A program made the position numbers and the translations under genes. Below are positions 21,435 through 31,382 of a DNA stretch of 64,000 nt, piece by piece. The stretch spans positions 3,092,001-3,156,000 of the forward strand of contig OY759218.1 of NCBI GenBank assembly GCA_963662175.1. Direction: 5' to 3'. Source of the DNA: Aradus depressus. Its lineage: Eukaryota > Arthropoda > Insecta > Hemiptera > Aradidae. The notes below the pieces were generated by a model, which was not told where the DNA came from, searched no databases, and saw nothing but the letters and a program-made list of their open reading frames with translations. Every line of letters starts with the position of its first letter. The stretch's first letter is position 1.

Positions 21435-21475
21435 CTAGACCTGACGATGGTATTAAGCGGAAACCGGTAGTTATA
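21435..21475 (+). ncRNA. Hammerhead ribozyme (Penelope, right arm)
   Basis: CTGACGA at 21441-21447, GAAA at 21460-21463, palindromic stem III ACCGGT, cleavage triplet GUA. It differs from the left-arm copy by C-to-G at 21459 in stem II, which weakens that helix. It lies in the 3' arm downstream of the ORF on the sense strand. Confidence 0.7.
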
Positions 21476-21582
21476 TATGTATGTATATCTTTAGTGGAAT
21501 AGACAATATTTCAAAAATAAGTTTGTTTTATTTATTTATTACAAGTTTCCACAATATGTACGCGTTTCTCAACTTAGAAGTT

Positions 21583-21595
21583 GACAAAGCAAGCA
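21583..21595 (+). repeat. 13-bp target-site duplication, right copy
   Basis: Exact repeat of 18644-18656; see the left copy. Confidence 0.88.
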
Positions 21596-22710
21596 TTCAG
21601 AGACTAGCAGGAATGGGCTCAGACTTGTGGATTTCACTATGACAAGGACCATGCGTGTCAAGCAAAGATTAGGGGAACGTGCCCAACAAAAGCTGGAAGA
21701 AGCCCTCTCGGATGAAGAGGTAGAAAACAGATGGAGGAGACTGAGAGAGGCTATAACCGTAGCTTCAGAGGATCTATTGGGCAGACGAAGGAGGGTTGCC
21801 CGTGAAGAATAGTTTGATCAAGAGCCAAGAGAATGATGCCTTAGCCATTCAAGAAAGGAGTGATGCTAGAAGAAAGGTCATAGAAAGGTTCACGAGAAGC
21901 TCAGCAGAGGAGTTCAGAGTCAAGAGAAGAGCTGCAAAGACCGTGTGTAGAAGGAAGAAGCGGGAACACGAGAAAAGGAGATTTGAAAAACTTCAAGAAA
22001 ATTATGAAGGAGGACTGATCCGGTCTTTCTACCAAATAAGGCATCAACCAAATAAAAGGTTTTAAGCCCAGGGTTGAGTGTTGCAAAGATGAACAAGGAA
22101 ATCTGCTGTGTGATGAGAAGAATGTTGCATAGAGATGGACTACGCACTTCCAGCAGATTTATAATGGAAATGAGGACACTACATTTAACCCAAACTCTAA
22201 CTTGAGGATAGACAACGATGAGAGAGCAGACGAAGAGGAAATCTCGCCTGAGTAGAAAGTGATTAGAGAGATAATCTATAAGCTTAAAAACAACAAGGCC
22301 CCTGGTGTGGATGGTATCCCTTCTGAGCTGTGGAAACATGGCAGTGATGCTATCCTGGATGAACTATACCTGCTAATATATGACGTTTGGATGGAAGAAA
22401 GAATGCTGGGCGAGTGGTCAGTGGCTGGAGTTTGCCCCATCCACAAGAAGGGTGACGTCCTCTACTGTGATAACCACAGAAGCATTCCTTGTTGAGGAAG
22501 ACTCCCTAAACAAGCCCTCTACGGTGGGCCAGGCGGTGCCAGGAGAAGAGGAAGACCTAGACTCCGTTGGCTGGACGACGTCGAGGCGGATCTCCGAGTG
22601 TTGGGCATCAGAGGATGGAGGGAGAAGATTTTAGATCGAGACGAATGGAAGAGGATTGTGATGGAGGCCCGGGTTCTTTCAGGACCATAGCGCCGCAGGA
22701 AGAAGAAGAA
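21596..22710 (+). pseudogene. RTE-like LINE, RT fragment (right half)
   Basis: This continues the endonuclease interrupted at 18656. NGLRLVDF follows directly, then a basic linker (RRLREAITVASEDLL and KRREHEKRRFEKLQENY). The RT fingers follow at 22259-22487 (NNKAPGVDGIPSELWKHGSD, GVCPIHKKGD), and then an abrupt jump at about 22490 to the C-terminal tail (GRPRLRWLDDVEADLRVLG, DRDEWKRIVMEA). The palm with the catalytic YADD is deleted and stops are present, so the copy is dead. Assignment to the RTE group is by wording of the fingers and tail and is tentative. A related 3' end is at 46815-47165. Confidence 0.75.
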
Positions 22711-22949
22711 TAATTGATCAAATACAGCTCTTCGGTAATGGTCTGGCACATATATACATAAAGGTCATGAGTTGTTAATGATGCGTGTGGTTTTGTAGAA
22801 GTTTCGAAACTAGACTTCGACTCTCTATTTTTGCTCCCACAATGTATCGCCCATTTTATCCAGCCACAATGTTTGTAGAAAACGGTCAGCGACATCTTCG
22901 GCCATAGACTTCATTTTTCGCCACAACTGCTAGTCTTCATGCCATCTCG
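22711..22949. other. No gene seen
   Basis: No supported coding sequence or repeat boundary in this short stretch. Confidence 0.4.
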
Positions 22950-23520
22950 CGCAAACGCCTGATTTGGCGACCTTCGCCCTCTTTATATTTAAAAAGAAGC
23001 CGTTGTTTGGCATTGGTATATTTAGTAGGGTCAACAATAAAGACTAGACCCCAAGTATTTGCTCTAGCCTCATAAGTCTCGTGTGTGGGTTCCAGGTAAG
23101 TGTACTGTCCAGGTAGAACTCCAGGTAGCGAACTTGGTTGGGATAAGGAAGAGGAATAATGTTGTTGGTAACAGGATGGCAAGTTTGGCGGCGAAGAGAA
23201 AAGGTGATGTGAATACACTTCTCTGTATTCAGCTTGATACACCATAGGTTACACTATTTATGAATCTCATCAAGATGTTCCTGGAGGTGTAAGGATGCAG
23301 GATTGGATCGGGATCTGGGGAAAGGATAGCTGTATCGTTAGAATAGGTAGAGATCATAGTTCTTGGTTGCGTAAACATGTCGGCATTATAAGCTGTCTAC
23401 AAAATAGGACCAATGATGCTACCTTAAGGGACACCCGCCCAGCAGATGACAGGGTCGATAGGGCTGTACCCTGACGAACTTTGAAACTTTGTCCTCTCAA
23501 ATAGGATTGAAGGATAAGGA
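22950..23520 (-). pseudogene. Jockey-clade LINE RT fragment, decayed
   Basis: Minus-strand reading gives SIIGPIL, then the catalytic box as TYSNDTAILSPDPDPIL (YADD changed to YSND, near 23300-23345), then a decayed continuation with PNLPSCYQQ and YLEPT-like segments. Frameshifts and stops are frequent. The loss of the first catalytic Asp confirms inactivity. The wording matches Jockey-clade elements, as at 56363-58795. Confidence 0.65.
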
Positions 23521-24069
23521 AGTTGGTGTGAGGAAAACAAATATATAATCTTCATTGCTGATATAAATGAATAATTACGTTATTATCGTTATAAATACAA
23601 TTCTATGGTGGAGGAAGGATGTCCTTGATTTGACATACACACATATACATGGTGTCCTTTTTAGATGGCCCGGTTGAATTTCTCTTGAACCGATAACGAT
23701 ATAAAATAAATAAAAAATACGTATTTGATATTTTTCAGTCTAGTTTGAAATTTCGACCTGTTTTTGAAAAAAAAAAAAATTATACGGAGTACCCCAGGAC
23801 CAGTACAACTTGAAAATTTCAAATAGGACCCTATACCTTCCGATACACCATTTTAAAGGATTTTTTACGCTGAAATCAATGGTGCAACCCGATTTCAAAT
23901 TGGTCAATAAATTACAAAGTTATGGTTCAAAATTTAAAAAAAAAACACGATTCATTTTGTTGGATATTTTTAATTTAAAAAAATCCCATACCCCTAGTGG
24001 TTGGTGAACCTACATTTCATGTTCAAACTGCCTGCCCTCTTTGAAGATGCAAAGATGGGCTCTTCTTAA

Positions 24070-25603
24070 CCCATATATGCCCAGTGTTGCGAAAACGCAA
24101 CGCATTATTTCTCAAACTATTAAATTTTATTCTTTTCCACGAAATGTTTTTTCCCTTGCTATGTTTGGCTTAATCCTTAGGGCCGGATGTAAACGAACCT
24201 CCAGTGACCCCCCAACCCTCGGTTTTATAATTTTCCCGCATTTGCAGTGTGTTTTCAGTACTGACTCGACCAGGAAATGGCGCAAGAAAAGTAAGTTTTT
24301 CTAGTACTATTCAATTTTATTTTTACATTGTTAGTTTTTTTTTCCTTTATCTAGGAACTAACGTAAATAACTGCGTAAGAAATTTACGTAAAAAACTTTT
24401 TCCAATTAGGATTATTTGACGTCTACGTTCCGGGTTGCGTTTTCGCAACACGGGTCACGTAGGGTATAATCCAGTGTTGTATTTTCGCATCACCCTTCGT
24501 CACTTGAGAACTTTTATTTTCATTTTTCTTATTTTATTATTACCTCTTTCTTTATTTATTTTATTTTTATTTTACTATTTTTATTACTTTATTTATTTTT
24601 TATAACTACATTTATTTATTATTAGAAAACTTTATACTGCTCATGAGCTCTTGTGCATATTGCAAGAATTGGAGGAAGAGGAAAATTATGTTCTTGATGA
24701 GGCAGATATTTCATGTGACATCTATCTATCCGGTCAAAAAAATGGTGGTGGCCCATATTTCTCTGGACCGTAGATGTGTCCCTTCAAAATGCCTGGCTTC
24801 TCTATAGGGCTTCTCTAGGAAAATTTAGATTTTCTTCAGTTCATAAGAAGTGTGGCAAACGAACTTGTAGAAAGGAATGGAAAACTGCCTAAAAGATCGG
24901 CATACGTTTCTTCCAAAGTAATGAGCAGAGTTTCCTCGGGAACCCGATATGACAAAATCGAACACTTCATCGGAACTCAAGAAAAACGAACCTACTGTGG
25001 AATATTCAAATCCACATCAAAGCAGTGCATCAAGTGCGGAGTGGCATTGCACGGAAAATGTTTTTTTAGAATTTCACCAAGTCTAGACATCAGAAAGCCA
25101 TTCTTATTTTTATTACATATATTTTATTCTTTTTATTGAATATTTTTTATTATTCCTAATATTTCTTATTATTCATAAATGTTTTCCTGCCAAAGATGTA
25201 TATTATTATATTAATATTATAATTATAAGTAAGTTTATTATTATAGGTATATTTTCTTTTTTTTTAAATAATATTGTATTTTATATGGTGAAAATTAAAT
25301 TAATTATTCTAAAAAGTTACATTTAAAAAAAATCTATTGAATAATTAAAGCTATTGTTATTTATACATTCTTTAAAAAAAATTTCAAATAAAATCCTTAT
25401 TTTATACATTTTTATTTAAGAAGTAGTATAATAGGAAAATGACTCCCCTAATGCCCGGTGTTGCGTTTTCCCAACAGCCTAATTTGCATACTAAATGCAC
25501 AGCTATAATTTTTTTAACATTTTTCCCAGTTACAATGAGTCACTAAGAGTTGTTTCCTGAAAGATTATTTAAAAATTTAAAAAAAAAAAAAAAAATAGTG
25601 GGC
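24070..25603 (+). mobile_element. piggyBac-like element nested at TTAA
   Basis: TTAA at 24066-24069 and at 25604-25607 bracket this segment. Joining the flanks restores the host transposase reading, which supports the borders. The left end begins CCCATATATG with a gttgcgaaaacgcaac palindrome just inside. Similar gttgcg words recur near 24430-24480 and 25458. The right end is a T-poor GC-clamped A run (aaatagtgggc) that only loosely matches the left end. Confidence 0.7.
24620..25075 (+). pseudogene. piggyBac transposase, internally deleted
   Basis: An acidic N-terminal piece (CILQELEEEENYVLDEADIS, about 24650-24720) is joined directly to the C-terminal part (WPIFLWTVDVSLQNAWLLYR, about 24755-24815, then NELVERNGKLPKR). 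The end is a cysteine-rich domain (RTYCGIF, QCIKCGVALHGKC). The whole DDD catalytic core between them is missing, and a one-base frameshift lies near 24834. It is a deletion derivative of the MITE-forming kind. Confidence 0.75.
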
Positions 25604-25737
25604 TTAACTACTGAGGAGAGACGGATCGACAAGCATTTTCCACTCTTTGCTCCAATTCTTCAACTGATGTTGCAGCGTTATGACTGGCATAAACGCTGTT
25701 TTTCAAATGTCCCCACAAAAAAAGTCTATGGGAGTTA

Positions 25738-26658
25738 GCCTAGTCGTCCACTGGGACCGGAAAGTTGCGAACTGCGAAGCAACGAAATCGGGCGAAGCCG
25801 TTCGTGCGAATGCCGATCGTCCATTGATCCACTCAGTACGTCCGAATGCGAAGACGGGATGGCTCTTCGGAACGGTTTTTCCGATGATTCTGACGACGAA
25901 TTTTTAGCGTTGGAATTATTACCTTTGATTTATCGACGAAGGCGATATAGACGTAGACAGGAAATGTGGGTGAATCCCATTTTCGAAAAAAGAGAAGAGT
26001 TTGGCGAATTTTCTCATTTGTGGCGTGACCTTCAAATCGATGATAATCACCACTTCTCCTATTTTCGAATGGAAAAGGACACTTTTCAATACATTCTTGA
26101 CAACATCTACTCAAGACTCGAAAAATTCAGTAATTTTCGTGTGGCGATTTCCCCACAAGAACGGCTGGCTGTTACATTAAGGTAAGTGGAAAGAAAGAAA
26201 AAATGACTGTACTTTTTTTTACACAAACTGTATTTTTTTATACTTTCAAACTAAACTAAGGTACATAATAACGATACAAACGAATAACTAGACAAACGTA
26301 GTACAAAAAATGTAAGTAATTTTTTATTGATTTACAAAGAAGGTTCCACTAGGATCTAATTCGTGAAAATAGGACGATGCGTTGTACTGACCCCCGGAGG
26401 AATCATCAGAAGAATTATTTGGTGTACAATGTGAGGATGTATTGCTCTTTCGCACCTATTCGTCCGTAAAATCCCAGCAGAATGGGATCGCTTCACACTT
26501 CGCACCTGTTCGGCCGAAAACTGACGAACGATACGGGTCTAGTGGACGCGGTCCCCCACCTTGTCACATGTTTGGATCGTTCGTGCATTTTCGGCCGAAT
26601 TCTGACGAACTGATTTCGCTACTTTTCGCAACTTTCCGGTCCCAGTGGACGACTGGCC
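25738..26658 (+). mobile_element. PIF/Harbinger element nested at TTA
   Basis: The 921-bp segment is bounded by TTA at 25735-25737 and 26659-26661. The ends are inverted (agtcgtccactgggaccgga near the left, mirrored at the right). The three-base TTA duplication and HARBI1-like coding are hallmarks of PIF/Harbinger. Removing it rejoins SPHL and PID of the surrounding transposase. Confidence 0.85.
25859..26182 (+). CDS. HARBI1-like nuclease, N-terminal exon fragment
   Basis: A 108-codon frame. It has an acidic start, then RRYRRRQEMWVNPIFEKREE, FGEFSHLWRDLQIDD and MEKDTFQYILDNIYSRLEKF, ending SPQERLAVTLR directly before gtaagt. This is the conserved N-terminal region of PIF/Harbinger nucleases, and the position of gtaagt suggests a natural exon border. 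The DDE catalytic exons are absent, so it is a deletion derivative. Confidence 0.7.
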
Positions 26659-26756
26659 TTAGATGGGGTGACCGAGGAGGCCAACAGATGGGGCCGTGAG
26701 GTCCTATCCACCTATCCCGGTAGTGACGATTTAAATAATCTCTCACCTGCAGAGAA

Positions 26757-27546
26757 TTAACTGATAATTATGGGACATCCATGAAGCTGCAGTATCATTC
26801 TTTGCCGTTGCTGCAGAGAAACCTCTTCTAGTAAAGTTGGTAATTTCTCTTTCAAGAAATTTAGAAACTGAGCTCCATTTAAATTATTTCGGTAGAAATA
26901 AGGACCAATTAATTCATTTCCGAAAAGTCCACACCAAACGTTGATGCTGTGAACCGCCTGGTGACGACAAGAATACGATATTCTAGGATTCTCCTGTGTC
27001 CACGTTCGAAAATTCCAACGATTCAGTACACCATTTGAGGTGAACTTTGATTCATCCGAGTTCATACGATGTAAGGGAGAATGTTTTCTTCAGCTTTTCA
27101 AATCGACATTTGTGCAAGGAACATTAGACGCCGATCATAATCAGTGTCCCGAAGCCCCTGGACAAGATGAGAGCGATAGGGCTTAAAATTATAAGTCCGG
27201 AGTACATCTGTAATTTTGTTCTTTGAAAAACGTAAAACCCTTCCAGTATTTCGGAGAGAAGAATTTGGATTTTCCATAACATACAATAAAATATCCAGCT
27301 CCTCGTCGAAATTGCGCTGCCGAATCTCCTCATATTGTGAGCAACACGAATAAACGTTCTGTGGTTCACTTGGGGACGAGGGGGAAATTTCTGGGAGTAC
27401 AACACGACTGCACGGCGAGCAATACCACCAATTTCAATAAAACAATTGTACATATCAACTTGTTCCTGATGGGAAAACTGCACCCTTCGGTTCATTTTGA
27501 CTGGCTGATTAATACTGAAATTAAGGAAGTAGGTATTGTTGTACAA
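26757..27546 (-). pseudogene. DUF4817/DDE-type transposase, 5' part
   Basis: Read on minus, the N-terminus carries the QEQVDMYNCFIEIGGIARRA helix and RPQVNHRTFIRVAHNMRRFG, the DUF4817-like DNA-binding region. It continues in other frames with a YSCRHQAVHSINVWCGLFG and NELIGPYFYRNNLNG DDE core. At least two frameshifts and an early break exist. The frame continues through the nested insertions to 24010: SPHL lies before the Harbinger element, NSVYASHNATSVEELEQRV follows it, and CIFKEGRQFEHEM ends the protein beyond the piggyBac element. Confidence 0.7.
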
Positions 27547-27885
27547 GTTGTTTATATCCAGGAATTAAAATTCGCTATCATAAGACCATTTGGGTAAACA
27601 ATGACAGTGAATGTAAACAATAAAAGCAATTTTACTAAAATTATGAAGCAAATTAGGTTTATTGGAATTAATACCAAACAAACAAAATGTGTTTTTTTTT
27701 TTAACTTTGTAATTTTTTGACTGATCCTGGGGTACCCCGTATAATTTTTTTTTCAAAACAGGTCGAAATTTAAACTAGACTGAAAAATATGAAATACGTA
27801 TTTTTTATTTTTTTTATAACGATATCGGTTCAAGAGAAATTCAGCCGGGCCATCTAAAAAGGACACCCTGAATACATAACTTCCC

Positions 27886-28250
27886 CTATACTTTATATAT
27901 CGGGGGAAATAATAAAACATAAATAAGAACACTATCCATGTTTCTTAGGCTTCTCTGAGATGATTGTTGGGATCTTTTTTCCGGCATTTCTTCCAGAGGT
28001 GTCATCAAATTGGTTTGATAATATTTCAGGACACTTCCATGTCCCTTCTTCAGGTCACAAAATCGCAGAGGCGTTATTGGCCAATCGATTGAAGCGCCTC
28101 TACCGGCACCTGCTTCAAGGTCGATACGAAGGAGATCTAATTTCTGATTTTGATCAGAAATCCTTTTTATATAATTAAGCTGCAAAGTTTTCACTTTCAA
28201 TTTGAAGACTGTTTCACGAAGGCAGTAAATTAATGTCATCATTTCTTAGT
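27886..28250 (-). mobile_element. Possible Penelope-type terminus with hammerhead-like motif
   Basis: A minus-strand core CTGAAGA (28047-28053), a stem II of at least four pairs (agggacatggaagtgtcct on minus) and GAAA (28024-28027) are followed by an AUC triplet. Helix I does not pair well, so activity is doubtful. A 118-codon minus frame covers the region without a recognisable domain. Confidence 0.4.
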
Positions 28251-28745
28251 TTATTTCAAGTTTCCCCTCCACCATCAGAAGATTGCAACGGAATCTAATC
28301 CCGCCCACATTAGCTTGATTACTACTTACAACAAACTCGGAGTTTAGGCATTACATTTACTTCTGATTTACTCCAAACTTCTTCTTATGCTTTACGGTCG
28401 CAGTATACTATTCTGCGGAACACTGGAGAAGGACGTGTGAAAAATGTTGAGGCTGTTGGAGAGGAGCATGGTATGGGTGTTGGAGAGGAGCATGGTGGCG
28501 GTGTTGGAGAGGAGTATTATGGGGGTGTTGCCTTCAGTAATGGAGGAGTACCTGATGCCCAGGTCTCACTTCGCTCAACTGTCTTATGTTAGTTCACATT
28601 ACCCGCAGCCTGTCTATGTATGTGCCACTACAGGCAGAGTTGGCAATTAATTAATTAATTTTCTAATTGAATTAAAAATTCAAATTAACAAATAAATTCA
28701 AAAATTTATTGCACAATTGATTTAGTTGTTAGTTGGCATTTAACT
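28251..28745. other. No gene; three 24-bp tandem repeats
   Basis: The word gttggagaggag recurs three times at 24-bp spacing (about 28454-28530). No other structure was recognised. Confidence 0.55.
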
Positions 28746-29760
28746 TTTTTTTTCCGCAGGGCGATGGAAATACTTTCAACGAAGGGATGCTGCGAGCATC
28801 CCAACAGTGTGATGATTCCACTAAAACCACCCCCCTGTTTCTTGGGTGCTTTCATCCCTGGTGTGGGACCATAACACCCTCCTCGTCCTCGTTGAGGAAC
28901 CATGGTGGTAGTATTCTGGGGTGCGCTGACTCTCGGAGAGTTCAGGCCGGGTTAGGCCCGCCTAGTGTTATTGATACCTGCGGTCCTCCGAGGCTCGAGG
29001 TTAGGAGGCGTTTTTTCGCCTCCTCCACTCCGCTACAAATTTGGTGAAAGCCGGGTAACTGGACTCGGCCACCAGCTGCTGCAGGGTCAGTCCCAGGTAC
29101 GATCCGGTCGAGCGTATCAACGCCGCCCTTGGCCCGTCGTACAGTGGACATTCGATGAATACGTGTTCTGCAGTCTCGACGTCGATGGGACACCGAGGCA
29201 TATACCCGGTCCCGTATGCTAAGGAGGACGAGGGCCTCCAGCACCTTACCAAAATTGGGCAACAGGCTGATTGGTCTGAAACTCCCCGCCCGGGTTGGGT
29301 CCCTATCCCCAGGCTTGGCAAACGTGCAGACAATGGCTCGTTTCCAAGCCCTAGGAAAGTGGCTCAACCTAAGGCAGGTGTTGTACAGATACAAAAGGTC
29401 CCGCCCGATGATCGGGAGCTCTTTTTTGATCATGGCGGCGTCAATGAGGTCTCCCCCAGGGGCTCCGCCATTCTTCTGCCTCCCGATCGCCAGGTCGAGA
29501 TCTATGTTGTCCCAATCAGGTACATCTTCTGTGTTCGGCAAAGCGCGGGATGCTATCCTTACCGCTGCTTGTTCCTCGTCCGGGTTGTCCGCCTCCCTCA
29601 GGTACATTTCTCCGGCCTCCTCGAAGGACGTCGCGTATACGTCACCGACCCTGATTGCAGCCATCGGAATGACCGACCTGAGCCTGCCGACAGCCACCCG
29701 GTAGGGGATCCCCCAAGGATTTCTCTGGCCCTCGACCTCCACGAACTTTAACAATTTAAC
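28746..29760 (-). pseudogene. R1-clade LINE relic, internally deleted
   Basis: On minus the coding begins RNPWGIPYRVAVGRL, the junction motif preceding the RT in R1-type elements. It continues with the fingers (PGGDLIDAAMIKKELP, WKRAIVCTFAKPGDRDPT, SFRPISLLPNFGKVLEAL). It then jumps, without the palm, to the C-terminal zinc-knuckle-like tail (CPIDVETAEHVFIECPLYDG) and EWRRRK. A T run at 28747-28755 marks the poly-A 3' end. The copy is truncated at the 5' end and lacks the catalytic box. Confidence 0.75.
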
Positions 29761-30076
29761 TGTAATTACTTTCTTATACCTATAGTTTACGGAAGTATTG
29801 TAACTGTGCAAAAATCTTAGGGGCCCCACACACGCTCAGTTTTTAACACAGGCCAGCCTGCGCAAACCAGGTTTGTGCAGGTGTAACTGAGCGTCTGTGG
29901 ATAGTTCAAGCCGGCTGCGCAGGCCGCTGGCCTGGCCTGAGCAATTTCAAATTGTGTTTGATTTTGACCTGCGCAGACCAGTGCGTTTGCACGGGTTTGG
30001 GTCTCAGTTGAACTGACTCAGGCCACGTGTCCAGTTCAGTACGAAGTTTCCAGTTTCTTCAATTTTTTTTTTTTTT

Positions 30077-30340
30077 TTGTCAGTTTATAAACCATGGATA
30101 GAGAATATTATTAGAGAGATTAGAGAGGATAGGTTTGACACAGTAGGCAAAACTGTGGCGGATAAGTTGAGTGGTTTACCGAATGATCAGAGAATTTTTG
30201 CTGAGAAGCTGATAAATGACATGTTGTTTGAAGCTGAATTGGGTTGCTTAAATAGAAATTACAGGTTAGCAGCCGAAACTCTAGTTGTCACGAATAAATC
30301 CACAACCTCCTGCTCAAAGTTTCTGTTCTATTATTGATAA
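30077..30340 (+). pseudogene. Harbinger second-ORF C-terminal fragment
   Basis: A short plus frame contains GLPNDQRIFAEKLINDMLFE and AELGCLNRNYRL. It resembles the BESS-like C-terminal end of MADF/Myb-type companion proteins encoded by Harbinger elements. The DNA-binding N-terminus is missing. Confidence 0.5.
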
Positions 30341-30393
30341 CTATATGAATCCAAAGCCTTCTACGAGTACAGCATCTTCTTATCTTACTAACT

Positions 30394-30927
30394 TTATGCC
30401 TGACTATTGATGACAGATATTTGTAAACAATGAGTTTTTTTGTATTTATGTTCAATAAATATTTGTATGCTTACCTTAAGAAAGTCTTTCCTCAACACTT
30501 GCCAAATTGCACTGCAGGTCTCTGGTATAATTGTTCCTAACGCCTGTGGTGATATGATTGTTGAAAATTTCAGATCTTCGTATGATCGGCCAGTTGCAAG
30601 AAATCTTAAGGTTGCGGTTAAGCGTTCATGACATGAAACTGACTGTCTCATGCACGTATCTTGCCGTTGTATCAACGGAGAAACCAATTTCAACAAGTGT
30701 AGATAAGTGTCTTCGTCCATTCTTAAATAGTTAAACTAATCCTGTTTTTCCAATTTCAAGTCTTCTAGTAAACTGATGTGAGACAACAGGTTTCTTTTTA
30801 ACGAAACTGATTGTCTCATGCACGTATCTTGCCGTTGTATCAACGGAGAAACCAATTTCAACAAGTGTAGATAAGTGTCTTCGTCCATTCTTAAATAGTT
30901 AAACCAATCCTGTTTTTCCAATTTCAA
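30394..30927 (-). pseudogene. Harbinger nuclease N-terminal fragment, duplicated
   Basis: Minus-strand reading contains MDEDTYLHLLKLVSPLIQRQ, DTCMRQSVS, HERLTATLRFLATGRSYEDL and FSTIISPQALGTIIPETC, the conserved N-terminal half of PIF/Harbinger nucleases. The DDE half is deleted. The MDEDTYLHLLKL segment occurs twice because of a 168-bp direct duplication (30635-30802 and 30803-30963). Confidence 0.8.
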
Positions 30928-30963
30928 GTCTTTAGTAAACTGATGTGAGATTTCTTTTTAACA
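30635..30963. repeat. Direct duplication, 168-bp period
   Basis: gtctcatgcacgtatcttgc and the following 140 bp occur at 30643 and again 168 bp later with few differences. The second copy lacks a short stretch near its end. Confidence 0.85.
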
Positions 30964-31207
30964 GCCAACTTTTCGTTCATTGGGTCCTGTTTACAGAACG
31001 TTTCTTCTGTTGCTTCTTTTTAATAGCGCAAGCGAGGAGAAGGAGGCAGGCAACATCACATTGAGAAGCCGTTGTGAACTGAGCGAATATCTGGACAGTT
31101 GAACTGTACGTGTGGGTCCAAGCACAGGCCAGCAGCACAGGCCAATTTGCGCAAACTTGGTTTGCGCAAGCAGGCCTGTGTTAAAAACTGAGCGTGTGTG
31201 GGGCCCT

Positions 31208-31369
31208 TTAAAGTGAGTTTCACGTTTTAAGGTTCCCTGAACAAATGTTGACCATTTTCGCGATTATGTCTGCCTGTGTGTGTGATTGCAACTTTGTGAG
31301 CGCTCTAACGCAGGAACCATTGTAGCTACGAAATTGAAATTACTGAGAGGCCTATGTACATTTTACAAT
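31208..31369 (-). repeat. Family-C repeat, part 1
   Basis: Minus-oriented family-C sequence interrupted at 31383 by the hammerhead-bearing insertion. It continues from 31577 to about 31870 (ctatcgaaaaattggttctt). Confidence 0.55.
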
Positions 31370-31382
31370 ATACCGCTTATAA

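Larger units (their letters stand above)
18657..21582 (+). mobile_element. Penelope-like element with inverted terminal arms
   Basis: A complete-looking 2.9-kb element flanked by exact 13-bp duplications. The right arm (about 20990-21540) includes the last 59 codons of the ORF plus the 3' UTR and a hammerhead motif. The left arm (about 18660-19260) is its reverse complement, apart from a deletion of roughly 60 bp in the right arm. This corresponds to the inverted partial-LTR arrangement known for Penelope-like elements. High arm identity and exact duplications suggest a young insertion. Confidence 0.9.
23648..27870 (-). mobile_element. DNA transposon with ~155-bp TIRs (DUF4817-type transposase)
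   Basis: Terminal inverted repeats (about 23648-23805 and 27719-27870) share ggtgtcctttttagatggcc at the outside and a ggacc/ggatcctggggtacccc-type inner end. Between them, minus-strand transposase pieces are interrupted by a piggyBac insertion at a TTAA and a PIF/Harbinger insertion at a TTA. Excluding these two, the element is about 1.75 kb. No target duplication could be fixed. Confidence 0.8.
29820..31207 (-). mobile_element. PIF/Harbinger element with TTA duplication
   Basis: Terminal inverted repeats of about 34 bp (ggggccccacacacgctcag outward at the left, mirrored at the right) are bounded by TTA at 29817-29819 and 31208-31210. It contains remnants of both genes typical of the superfamily, a nuclease on minus and a second protein on plus. 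Extra short palindromes (gcgcaaacttggtttgcgc) lie next to the right terminus. At 1,388 bp it is a deletion derivative. Confidence 0.85.
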
